Positions 44,101 through 53,500 of a stretch of DNA of 64,000 bases are shown one piece after another. The notes beneath the pieces were generated by a model that saw nothing but the letters and a program-made list of their open reading frames with translations, was not told the DNA's origin and made no database searches. Source of the stretch: Branchiostoma floridae (taxonomy: Eukaryota; Chordata; Leptocardii; Amphioxiformes; Branchiostomatidae); NCBI RefSeq assembly GCF_000003815.2, contig NC_049993.1:10686560-10750559 (forward strand), in the 5' to 3' direction. Positions within the stretch are counted from its first letter, which is position 1. Each line of letters opens with the position of its first letter. Made by a program: the position numbers and the translations under genes.

Positions 44101-46680
44101 TAAAAAAAAAATTAAAGTGTTTGCTTGTATATCTATTCAGGGGCTACTACTATCTAGCCTTACATCAATTTTGGACTGTTCATCTTGTAGATCAGCACAA
44201 ATCAGAATTGAACAATCTGACTGTTAAACAACCTGTGATGATTGTATCGTAACAGCTTTTACAGTCCGATTGTTCAATTCTGATTTGTGATGTAGGAGCC
44301 ACAGTTGCATTAGTAATAGTATGTTGTAGTACTGTAGAAGTAGCTGTAGTAGTAGCTACTAGAGTATTACGGTACTCTTGAGGTGCAACTGAGGAGTTTT
44401 GGTGCATTCAAGAAAAAAACATTAATCAACATTAATTTACTAGAACTAGTACATGTACTTGTTGCAGTAGTGGTATACTTCAGTCTTCAGGAGTAACTAT
44501 AGCAGTATAGGAAAGCGCCAGAATGTGTACTCCTCGTAAAGCCTAGATCAGAGACTACTATTGCCTTATCTGTGTCCAACAGGCAGGACAGCATGACTGG
44601 GCCTAACTTCCTCCAGTTGTCAATCAAGACTTTTGTCTCTGCTAACAACAAGAGCCTGACCTTTCCCTTGACAGTACATGCAAGAGGGAAATGCAAGTTG
44701 GAAAAATCTACAAAAACGTCTGCTATTGTTCAGATAACTACATGTAGAGTTCTAAATAACATATCATATGAATGTAAGGATCTTGAAGAAAAATCAGGTC
44801 AGTAACCTTCAGTTGAATTTGAAATGGCATATCTTCATATTGTTTCCAATATGTAAGTACAATGGGTCAACCTTTCATAAGTGGGTCAATTAGGGGTGAA
44901 TCATTATATTTACTATGGTGAACTGATAATGCCAAACTGCCCCAACCTCATGTAAATACAAAAATGTAAGTTGTACTGCAGTCCTGATATTACGACGTTT
45001 AAATTCATTTATTACAAACTCTGCAAAATTTTTAGCAGTTGAAATGAAATCTATTCAAGCATAACCATAATCTATGGTTTATCCCCTACAGACACAGCTG
45101 TTACCAGGTCAAGTTCAGGCTGTCTGTGAAGGTGTTGTCACCTGTCAATTCCTAAACCCTGTGGCGTAACAGGTGAAAGGTCACCATTAGAGACATGCGC
45201 AGACCCGGCAAAATGATGCCATAGAACCTGGTCTATTAAAAGTAAGTGTTAGAGGCCTTTTTCTTGGGAAATGTTGGCATTTTGGAGCTGAAAATCACAG
45301 GTAAGGGTTCTGGCTATTTCATTTTGCGAAAAAAGTATGTTTTTAGCCATGTTTTTGGCTTCCTGGGCAGTATAGAATATGTGTTGTTTACATTGTTTTG
45401 ATGCTGTCCTCCAAAGGTCAAAAGGTCATTAGGGTGCGTTTAGCTGCTTTGATGACCTTTGCACTGTTCGAAAATGCTTCAAATTTCGTAGACGGACAGT
45501 TTAGAAGCCATACTTTTCTGCCAATATGAGTTTTCCAACGACTAAACTTCAGGTAGGTGACTTTTGACAGCCTTTTTCTGACATGTTATGAATGCTGTAG
45601 GTGCCTGCCGGCTATTGGTGATCTGTACCCTCCATAGTAGACATTAATACTGATTCTCGTAGGCTTCGTTTCATTCTTATGACTACCCTGAAATTTCCAA
45701 ATGAAATCATGTTTTTCTTTACATCTTGACGTAAACTGCAACATAATATTACTAGTACATATAGCACATGACCCATTGTCACAGTACTTTTCAAGCATAT
45801 CATCTTATATATGGAACTTCTAGAAAATCCTGGAACCAATTAGATATCTCATACTTAGGAACTTATGGGACGGATTTAGATGCTAGAATTACAACTGTTA
45901 GAAACATGATGATTACGATAAAACTACACTAAAGCAATAAAATACACAGTAATATTCATCAATATTCTGATGTGCAGGGTCACTGGAAACATCCCATACA
46001 CATTATCTAAATAGAAAGACATTGAATAACTTCCTGAGTTATTTCAAGGAGGTTCTTGGTTATTTGTAGCGTCTAAATGGTTGCAAAATGCCCACGTTCT
46101 CTATCATATTTGTAACGTCAACTATTAACTTCATATTCAGGTATTATCATTATCTTCATTCAGGTGTTATATAGTATGCTAGGATAATTTCTCGATTTAA
46201 CACAGTCAACAGTAACTACAGACTTGCGAACTTTTTATAGAAAAGTTTGATCTTAATCACCTGGTTGTATAGTAGTACATTGTACTACGAAAAGTGTCTC
46301 TCCTTCATCGAGGTTTTGAACTTCAATTTGAAGATATTCTAAACAGAACTTTACAAGAACATCATCCCATCGTGTGAAATGAACGTCTTGTGGATTTTAA
46401 TGTGGCGTGTCTGGTAATATCTAAGCCAAATTCAGTTGACAAACATCCTGGTGTATAATGTATAAGGTATCGACTGAGGGAAATCTGAGTTTATTCTTGA
46501 GGACAAGACCGGCGCCCTGGGCCTGTCTGGGTGGGTGGGCGGAAATGCGGTACCGAAATTCCTTCCGTTCGATCGCCCGCTGCACACATTTAAATACATT
46601 CCTGTCACTTTCCACAGAAAACTGCATCGAATTAGCATGGGGATATGACTTACCCAGAAGTTATCCGCGAAGAACGACAT
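19542..46680 (-). CDS. FCHO: FCHO/SGIP1-family endocytic adaptor (F-BAR plus mu-homology domain)
   Basis: Exons 5'->3' on the minus strand: 46654-46680, 41366-41457, 41132-41206, 40600-40741, 40162-40233, 39808-39888, 39541-39565, 39224-39303, 38761-38859, 38453-38549, 37765-37896, 30980-31049, 30040-30070, 29292-29348, 28474-28572 (3' end uncertain), 28046-28222, either 27632-27659 or 27116-27140, 25812-25860, 24846-25009, 23824-23974, 23355-23487, 22891-23126, 22463-22620, 21881-22013, 21159-21361, 20780-20844, 20061-20225, 19542-19567. Product about 955 aa: F-BAR about 1-260 ([29 protein letters not shown]), a basic linker, DEEGYRIKP and a phospho-rich [12 protein letters not shown], Pro-rich linker, then C-terminal mu-homology domain ([30 protein letters not shown]). 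Known role of the family: membrane bending and AP-2/Eps15 recruitment at clathrin-coated pits. All junction phases agree except at exon 22463-22620, whose frame is broken. Confidence 0.93.
22463..22620 (-). CDS. FCHO: Mu-homology exon of FCHO with two frame breaks
   Basis: The exon opens in the expected frame ([18 protein letters not shown]). After NPTLNPA the conserved family sequence continues only in another frame ([16 protein letters not shown]), and after VLP it continues in a third (NKTLIT), which is the frame that joins the next exon ([10 protein letters not shown]). The events look like a 2-nt loss in the CCCCGCTGACC context and a 1-nt gain in CCCAAACAAG. Exon length is 158, one short of what the flanking phases need. 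Sequence or assembly error, a null allele, or a pseudogenising lesion are all possible. The other 27 coding exons are intact, which favours error or allele. Confidence 0.85.
24294..24367. repeat. Perfect 29-bp inverted repeat with a 16-nt loop
   Basis: Arm 24294-24322 is exactly complementary to 24339-24367. It lies in an FCHO intron. The perfect pairing suggests a recent fold-back or hairpin insertion; a small-RNA precursor is possible but no further evidence is present. Confidence 0.85.
25103..25284. mobile_element. Tigger/pogo-like MITE, copy 1
   Basis: About 182 bp with ends TAGCAGAAGCCAGTTAATTGCAC and its near complement (GTGCAATTAAGCAGCTTCTACTG), flanked by TA on both sides. It shares most of its length with the copy at 37976-38152, including an ACGGATAAnCnCACA block and a TAACTTCGC block. 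No transposase. A TA target and CAGT-type ends are typical of the pogo/Tigger branch of Tc1/mariner. Intronic in FCHO. Confidence 0.85.
27116..27140 (-). CDS. FCHO: Mutually exclusive mini-exon B of FCHO (25 nt)
   Basis: A pyrimidine-rich acceptor (CTCACCACGCCTCAG) and a strong GTAAGTAT donor bound 25 nt encoding LIKQRNLK plus one base. Phases are the same as mini-exon A (0 in, 1 out). Including A and B together shifts the frame and creates a TAG at the next junction; skipping both leads to a TGA in exon 24846-25009. So exactly one must be used for a full-length product. Confidence 0.75.
27632..27659 (-). CDS. FCHO: Mutually exclusive mini-exon A of FCHO (28 nt)
   Basis: Acceptor GACCGCAG and donor GTAAGTAC bound 28 nt encoding ASVKLRKEA plus one base. 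It enters in phase 0 from exon 28046-28222 (ending SPSPA) and leaves one base, as required by exon 25812-25860 ([10 protein letters not shown]). It lies in the linker between the phospho-rich segment and the mu-homology domain. Confidence 0.8.
28686..28998. mobile_element. CAGGG-ended MITE with GGTGCACCC subterminal repeats
   Basis: 313 bp from CAGGGC to GAGCCCTG. Several GTGCACCC/GGGTGCAC words sit just inside both ends, in inverted arrangement. The six bases CTTTTA lie immediately outside both ends (28680-28685 and 28999-29004). Terminal identity is short, so family assignment (hAT-like) is tentative. Intronic in FCHO. Confidence 0.6.
30449..30836. mobile_element. hAT-like MITE with CAGGGTTCTCCCCA TIRs
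   Basis: 388 bp. The 14-bp start CAGGGTTCTCCCCA is matched by TGGGGAGAACCCTG at the end, and a CTCCACTATACT word recurs inside both ends. GTATAGC flanks both sides (30442-30448 and 30837-30843), a 7-bp duplication that may have been 8 bp originally. No coding capacity. Intronic in FCHO. Confidence 0.82.
31050..34680 (-). other. FCHO intron sequence, no further exon recognised
   Basis: AT-rich intron between the alternative first exon and exon 30980-31049. No additional exon with matching phases, and no clear transposon ends, were found. Confidence 0.5.
34681..34825 (-). CDS. FCHO: Alternative first coding exon giving an F-BAR-less, SGIP1-like isoform
   Basis: An ATG at 34823-34825 opens 48 codons plus one base ([15 protein letters not shown] ... 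[12 protein letters not shown]) and ends at a GTAAGT donor. It leaves the same phase (one base) as exon 11, so it joins in frame to exon 30980-31049 ([13 protein letters not shown]). The same product would keep the basic linker, phospho-rich segment and mu-homology domain but lack the F-BAR. Splicing exon 11 into this exon in its other frame soon reaches a stop, arguing for a first exon. Vertebrate SGIP1 is the F-BAR-less member of this family, with a short membrane-binding N-terminus. The 48-residue N-terminus itself is not recognised. Confidence 0.72.
34952..34959. promoter_or_regulatory. Palindromic CRE (TGACGTCA) upstream of the alternative FCHO exon
   Basis: A perfect CREB/ATF site lies 127 bp upstream of the alternative start codon, in locally GC-richer DNA (about 34640-34970) than the rest of this AT-rich intron. 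Such sites are commonest in proximal promoters. This supports, but does not prove, an internal promoter. Confidence 0.5.
35621..35885. repeat. Three tandem copies of an about 90-bp unit in an FCHO intron
   Basis: Units start near 35621, 35709 and 35799. Each carries AATTTACTTAGGGTAAGGA, then an AACACATCATT block about 25 bases later, an AATTT/CTTTTCA stretch and a TAGACAAAAAACA-type end. They differ by scattered substitutions. This is a simple local tandem duplication. Confidence 0.85.
35886..37764 (-). other. FCHO intron sequence, no exon recognised
   Basis: Intronic DNA between the triple repeat and exon 37765-37896. No phase-compatible exon or complete repeat element was seen. Confidence 0.45.
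37976..38152. mobile_element. Tigger/pogo-like MITE, copy 2
   Basis: 177 bp, begins CAGTAGAAGCCAGTTAA and ends TTAAGCGGCTTCTACTG, flanked by TA (37974-37975 and 38153-38154). Same family and orientation as 25103-25284. Lies in the FCHO intron just upstream of exon 37765-37896 on the minus strand. Confidence 0.88.
38453..46680 (-). CDS. FCHO: F-BAR module of the FCHO gene (exons 1-10)
   Basis: Ten exons encode about 263 residues that follow the FCHO F-BAR from the first methionine to [15 protein letters not shown]. Recognisable blocks are [75 protein letters not shown] and [10 protein letters not shown]. The fold is a coiled-coil dimer that binds PI(4,5)P2-rich membrane. The 27-nt first exon is separated from exon 2 by a 5.2 kb intron. 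The region around 46480-46830 is GC-rich compared with the neighbouring introns, consistent with the main promoter. Confidence 0.92.
41458..46653 (-). other. FCHO intron 1, no coding exon recognised
   Basis: 5.2 kb AT-rich intron. Apart from the inverted repeat at 44196-44289 I see only short low-complexity stretches. No alternative exon with a matching phase was found. Confidence 0.5.
44196..44289. repeat. Perfect 22-bp inverted repeat, 50-nt spacer
   Basis: CACAAATCAGAATTGAACAATC-type arm at 44196-44217 is the exact complement of 44268-44289. It lies in FCHO intron 1. Confidence 0.85.
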
Positions 46681-48310
46681 GTTTCCCCGTGTTTTCCGTC
46701 AGAACCGCACGGACTCCGGCCGCTCTACTCGCTTCAAAATGGCGAGCGAATGTTATGGCACGAGTGCGCATGTGCCGTGACATTCCTCCCACTCTCGCAA
46801 GAATCGGCGAGATTTGGGGCCAAACTTTTTTGGGGGACCTGTCGCATTGGGGGATTCCTCTTTGCGAAAGCTTTTGTCATGTATCTATGCAACATTATTC
46901 CTGTACAGGGTCGAAGCTGAGGGTTGGACCTTTCCAGATCATTCTGTGTAACGTAACAATGTTGAAGGAAGCCCGGAGAACAGCCTAAAGTTAACAGTAG
47001 ACTAACAACTAACAGCAGACTAGCAGGTGCACATGCTCTATCGTTTGCAGAATGTTCGGTCAAAGTTTGCTGGGTGAAAAGTGATCTTAGACGTGGTGTC
47101 TTGTCTCTATTGTTTTATACAGTCTAATCTGATGGTAGAACCTTTACATGTCAATTGTTCTGGAAGGTGGGGGCAGACTAGCGCAAGTTGCAGCAGGTGC
47201 ACGTTTCTATTCGGTCTCCCCCTCTCTAGCCACATCATCTGGTTTGTCAATTTTCGAATTCAATTATATATCTGAGTTAGGGCTTTACATCAACTAGTGC
47301 TTAGACGGGTTAAACATCACCAGACTATGCCTCACCGAACTTGAAGGTCCTTGGTACAGCATGGTTATACATGACAGAGCCACTGAGACTGACACTGCTG
47401 ATAACGTTAGACAACTTTATTCATAGAAACTTGTAGCCAACAAGCAGCACATATGAGAATGCAATATATGATATAGAATTATAGTATGATGATATGGGAT
47501 TATACCCGGCAGGTTACTTGTAACCCTCAGCATTAAGAAATTGCCAAATTGGCCGAACAGTTACGCCATCTCGCAGGTTGTGATGAAACTGCATGTTCTA
47601 TGTTGGTTGCTTGCTTTGCGTCCACCGGATTCGATACCAACAGTTGCCAGCACAAACATTGATACATATGGTTCATTTACATTTTAACATGATTTGGCTG
47701 GTAGAATAATATGCTGTATATGTGTAATACTGACTTGTGCTGTTTTGTTCACAACTTCATACATTACTGAAATCCATCGTGAAACTATTGAAATATGTTA
47801 CAATTTCATATATTTGTAAAGAGTATTTGAATGTTAGTTGTTTTGATGTGTACTGATGGTTTCTCACATATTTGTAGCATCACAAACTCACATTATATGC
47901 TATGACTCAGGAAACATTTAAAGTATCTGTCTAGTAGCTAGTTTAGTGTTCATACTACTAAACGAACTTGATATATACCGGAAGCTTTGTCAATTCTGGA
48001 CTAAACAAGATTCAGATCTGGACTCAAAAAGATTCAAATATATGCTATTAGAAAGGATGGTCAAAGCCTTTGACCATCCTTTCTGACAGCATATATCCTC
48101 CTTTGAGGTCTTGCCATCCTAAATTGACATGTTCGATATATACCATCATCTATGAAGATCGAATTCTACATTATATAGTGATAAAAGTGCTATAGAGTCT
48201 ATTTATAATGTATTTCAAAATTGGTGGAAACTTGGTTACACTTAACTGTTTCCTTACTAAACAATAGCGCTGCGCGGTTACTGCCTGCAACAAAAGTATT
48301 AATCTTTCTT
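46681..48310. other. Intergenic: FCHO promoter side and 3'UTR of the phosphatase gene
   Basis: Sequence just upstream of the FCHO start (46681-46830) is GC-rich for this window and contains AAAATGGCG (46737-46745, +), similar to a YY1 core. A minus-strand AATAAA (TTTATT at 47417-47422) lies about 890 nt after the phosphatase stop and is its best poly(A) candidate. A strong palindrome at 48040-48094 is listed separately. No other gene was seen. Confidence 0.5.
48040..48094. repeat. 55-bp near-perfect palindrome
   Basis: AGAAAGGATGGTCAAAG is followed after one base by its exact complement, and the outer seven bases (ATATGCT/AGCATAT) also pair, with a short unpaired stretch between. It falls in the probable 3'UTR of the phosphatase gene and would form a tight hairpin in RNA. 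Confidence 0.85.
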
Positions 48311-50538
48311 CTAGCGGAAGTTGGCGTAGTTGTCAAAACTGTCCAGATACTCCACAACTGCCTGGTAACAGAACTGGTACTGGTCCTGCGGATTAAAACA
48401 ACAGCAGTTATCATTTTCTATAGTAAACATTTTTTATGAGATCTGAATCTATCCATGCCGATGACCTTGATTTTCCATAACGTTATTACACGTTATTTCA
48501 CGGCAGTGTCGATGACTTTGGCCCCGTTCATGATACAAAAAAAATCAAATCGAGGCAAAGCATCCCGATGTCAACTTTTCCACCTTTTGATTCTATGTAA
48601 TAGGAAAAGTGGCCACATCAGGTTTATGCCATCTGAGGATAGCTCTTACCAGTGTCTGCACCATGTGAGGCCGCTGCTGCCGGAGCGCCTTGACGACTTG
48701 GAACACGTCACAGATTCCTTCTGCTTTCACCCGCTCCAGCACCGTGCTGATGGCGCAGAACGTCCCCGTGCGGCCGGCTCCTGAGCTGCAGACAACACGC
48801 ATGGCAAGTTGAAAACATTTAAGACTGTTTTTGCGTAAAAACGTAATACAATAAAAATATCAATACGTTGATGATCAATTATGGCTTGAATATAAGTTTG
48901 CATCAACTTTTGTTATTTATCATCTTGGAATATTTTGCACGATTTTGGCAGTATTTTGTGTAATGACTGCATGTAAAGTTTGTTCTACCGTTGCTAAGTG
49001 TAAAAATCACACTATGCCTCACTGCCGCAATGCAGTTCATCTCTTACCTGCAGTGCACGGTGATTGGTCCGTTCCCAGACTGCTGCTGCTGCTTCTGGAC
49101 CTGACCAATCAGATCGATCATCCCGGCGGCGTGGTCAGGGATACCGACTTCCGGCCAGCCGTGGAAGTGGAACTGCTGCACCGTGCGGGTTTCCATTCCC
49201 TTGTTTTGACAGATGGCATTTATTATATAAGTAGGTGTATTTTGTTTGTTAAGTCCAGATTTCTTTTTTCACCCTATCGCAGTTATTATAACACATGATT
49301 GCATCTATCAAATCATTGACTGGTATCCTACCCTTGTGTGTCGCAGGGTAAAAGTACGCAAGTCATAGTCAGGCAACTTGTCCACGCCCTGTGCAGTGAC
49401 GACCACCTCTGCAAAGGTCCGGATCTGCCCCTCCTCTGGCCAGTAACGGGCACTTTTACTCTGAATACGTGCAAATTAGTTGTTAGGTTAAAGCGTCTAT
49501 GCTATGGCTGTGACGAAATTGTTTACATAAAAAGTAGATCTGTCCTATTCTCTACATGCACACTGCTAAAACTGTTCCGTTTGCTCTATATATTTAGTTC
49601 CTATGTCATTTCGGAAAAAAATGTCTAATACAATGCATTGTTACCTTATGTGACGTACGCATATTATTCAATAAAATGTTTGTGGTGTATTTTCATGTTT
49701 CGTATTGTCTGCACAGTGGTATTGTTGGTTTATTTCTGTTTTCTTTATCGGAAATATGTTATGCCAGGCCATGAAGTGTCGTATATTGCGGAAATTTGCT
49801 AGTGTTGACAATCTATACTTTTGGTACAAGTCAGCATTTGTGGTGATTATATTAACAGTTTATTGCTCAATGAATAACACGCGTTTCCAGGCTTACGCCT
49901 CCTTTCTCCTTGAGCTCGGTGAGCATGACGATAGAGCAGGAGTTCCACTCCCACACCATCCTCCAGAAGTCCTCCACAGTCCGGTCCAGCGGGCCCTGCG
50001 TGGCGATGTACACGTCCTTCTCACGGTAGCCCTGTGGAAAAACAAATGTTGCTTAAAGTTGAGATCCAAGCAAATACATGTAGATTTGAATTAAACCCAA
50101 TCTGTTTTGAGAGAAGCTAAAATAATTCAATCTTACGTCGATGAACGAAGCGTTGATGTAGTCCGAACCCTTCACCCCCAGTTTGTGCTTAAGAAATACA
50201 CGGCTTGTGTCATCTGGAAAAGCAATATATGCAGTTATTGGCAGAGAAAAATCCTTTACTTACACAAGAAGAAGGATTAACTTATTACTTGTATACTGGA
50301 TGATCACAGAATTTCGGAAAGTATGGTACAAAATCAGCATTAATTGTGCTATATTTTTGTCACTGTATAACCCCAATTAAGCTATGCATATAACAGTTGT
50401 ACGTACCGAGAAGATGGATCCAACTTTTTAAGAGGTGTACTCACAAGGCAGAATCTGCAGCACTCGATTCTTCTTCATGTTATTAGGCAAGTTCCCACTG
50501 CGCATGTTCGCACGGTCCACTGGTAGTCGGGTCAGTTT
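48311..50538 (-). CDS. Membrane-distal phosphatase domain D2 (pseudophosphatase-like)
   Basis: Exons 50445-50538, 50137-50213, 49897-50031, 49332-49460, 49048-49199, 48650-48785 and 48311-48385. The Cys and Arg of the P-loop survive ([10 protein letters not shown]), but the WPD acid is Glu (GWPEVGIP) and KNRY is KNRV. These same replacements occur in PTPRA/PTPRE D2, which have very low activity and act mainly in regulation and dimerisation. The protein ends [20 protein letters not shown] plus Arg, matching the R4 C-terminus. Confidence 0.92.
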
Positions 50539-53500
50539 CTAAAGACATGCAGAATTTAACTGATGGAAAATAAAAACCATATGCCAAGACTTTTAGCTCA
50601 ATAATACGAGAACAAAGATCACATGTCACTTGTGATTGTCATACTTTTGATCACAGTAATGAAAAAAAGAGGCAGGTTACATTTAATCACTTATTGGAGA
50701 ATCAAGAACAGCATCCAAGGTGTTAATAGCAAACCTCGAACTCTATCTCGAATCCAGTCTTGTCACCACCCGGCTTCTCGGTCCTGAGTTTGTACATGTA
50801 GTGCTGGATGTTGGCCACTTCCACCTCCGTGTCTCCGTACAGGTGCTGCTCCAGCAGGGCGCGGTAGATGAACACGTACTGGGCCTGAAGATGTTCAAGA
50901 CAATATTACTTCTTTATGTGCTCCTTGCTGGATAGTACATAAACCGGATGGATTATCACGGTCAAGATTTGATGCAGGAAGAAGAAAAGGCAAATCAAAT
51001 GTGAGTGGGGTTTTCATACACACAGATAAGACTGAATCATGTAACATCTCACATTTGATATCAAGTTGAAAGGGTGGATAAAAGATTGTGACAGATTATG
51101 TTACATGTTCCTACCTCTGTCTGGACCATGGTGCTCCTGTTCTGCCGCATCCTGGAGACGAACCCGAACACGTCCACTTTCTCTTCAGCCTGCATCATCT
51201 CCAACATCGCGTCTATGGTGATAAAGGTGCCCGTGCGGCCAACACCGGCACTGCAGAACATAAACATTATGTTGTCATGCACTTACCTAATTCGGGACCG
51301 AAAACAAAAGCGCAAAATGCTAAGGACATAGAAAGAAAATAGAACAAAATTTTACGGATGGCGATGTACTTCATTCCTACATCCCTACAACTATCATTGT
51401 ACTAGGTTATTCATCATTCATCTGTGCTATCTACCTGCAGTGAACAACGATGGGTGTGTCCTTGGTGGTTGTCTTGGTAACCACTGTCCTGTGAAACTTG
51501 AGCAATTCCATGGGGCTACGGGGCAGCCCGTAGTCCGGCCAGCCGACGAAGTGGAACTGAGCAACCTGACGCCGCTCGCGGACACCTTCCTGTTTGTTGG
51601 TAATGGTGAGATGAAAATGTAGTTGTTATGAAAGAAATAGAATATTCCATGGTCCTAGTACTACCGGTATTCGCTCTGTAGTGTCAAGAACATTAGAAAC
51701 AGAAAACATACATAACTGTTACTTTGCATTCCACATGTTTTCAGAGATTTCAAAGCAAATGAACTGATGAACCTATGGGTTCATGTCATGGGATTTGTAT
51801 ATTTGACATTACTGGATGAATTGTAAGATTTGGACTGGCCCTACAATGTGGGACTTGGAATCGGTATCTGCAGATTATTTGATGTTACGGTAATTAATGC
51901 ATTTGGAGTTACCTTTGTAACCAGAAAGATCCTTGTTACTTGGTCCACCATAGGGATGGTGTCAGCTAAGACGACTTCAATGTCCCCATAGGTCTGCTTC
52001 CCACTGTCGGGCCAGTACTGTGTGCACTTTTGCTGTGGAGGACATAAACATAACCAGATCTTCAACGTTAACAATAAGCTAACAACGATGGCTAGATAAC
52101 ACGGAAGTACATGTATATCTACAGCAACGGTTCAGTTTCTTTCAAATATCACAAGTCTTGTAAAATGACAAGTGATGAGATTGACGATGATGGTTTGTCA
52201 GAAGTCACACAAATTAATTGATGGTAAAAAGGCTTGAAATTGTGTGGAGAGGAGATATGTGAGTACCTTATCGTTCTCCTTCAAATTGGTCAGCATAACG
52301 ATCGCTTTTGAGCCGGTCTCCCACATCATCCTCCAGAAATCATCCACCGTGTTGGGCAGGGGACCTGCAGTTTGAATTATGAAAATGTGCGCAATGTTTT
52401 GATGATGATGTCGGTGTGACAAATATACCATCTTAAAAGTAATAAAATTGGGTTATAGCCAACTGAAATAGATGAATTACAAGAGTAGCACAACTCATGA
52501 GGAAACATAACAAAATGACATTGTTGCTAACTTGCTATTTGTCCTGAACTTGAGTAGAATTCAACTCTTACCCTGTGCAGCGACGAACTTTCTGGCAACA
52601 CTGTAGCCCTAGTAACATTCACAATGTTGGCATATTATTAAACGTATACATACAAAAACTATCGGTGACTTATATCAATTGATGGTGATTGTACCAGCAA
52701 ACGGATAAAATCAACACATACCTTGTCGAGTGACCTAAATACATTATTCTTACAACCATAGTGAAACAATTAAGCACACAGTATTAAGAACATTCAACCT
52801 ACGTCTATGTAGGAAGCGTGTATGTAGTCAGACCCAGGGTTGTCAGAGATGGGAGTTAGCTGTACACGTGCACTGTCGTCTGGAAGAGCATGTGGCAAGA
52901 CAATGTTATCAATAAAGCTTTCTCGTCGACTATTTACTGACATTTCCTATTCCCAAAGGTTCTCTCAAATAGATATTCTACCACTGTTGGTTAGGATCAC
53001 CTCCGTATAAAATATCAGGCGGTCTTATTAGCCCCCTGTCGTCCCGTCAGGCTACAGCCCCCAAGGTGTGTTCAGCACCAAGGACAGGTCTGCTCAGACG
53101 AGGATGTTCATGGCGCTCTCTGCCTCAGGCGTTTGCCATTCGTATCACAACCGCTCATTCATCGAAACAGAAACGTTCACAACATCTTGCTTTGCAGTCC
53201 TTTGGAGTAAATGATGTAAGTATTTCAGTATCCTATCAGCATCATGCTTTTCATACTGAATGAGATATCGTGTAAACATATCCGGCACAAATACTTACAC
53301 GCGATGATGTTCTTGAACCTGTTCTTTTCCATGTTAATGTCGCTGTGATAAGCGTTGGCGTGTTCTCTCCCTAGTGTAGCAGGAAGCGCCTATGGATGAA
53401 AGATGAAATATGCATATGGACAGCCGCCCGTGAGGATCGCCTGTTCCTGTTTCAATCGCCAGTTTATCTAGTACATGAGTAGGTAACACCGCAGACTGGT

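Noticed and set aside
46458..46988. 176-codon open frame on the + strand across the FCHO first exon
   Set aside because: GC-rich promoter-side DNA with several overlapping frames and no recognisable protein; antisense to the supported FCHO start.
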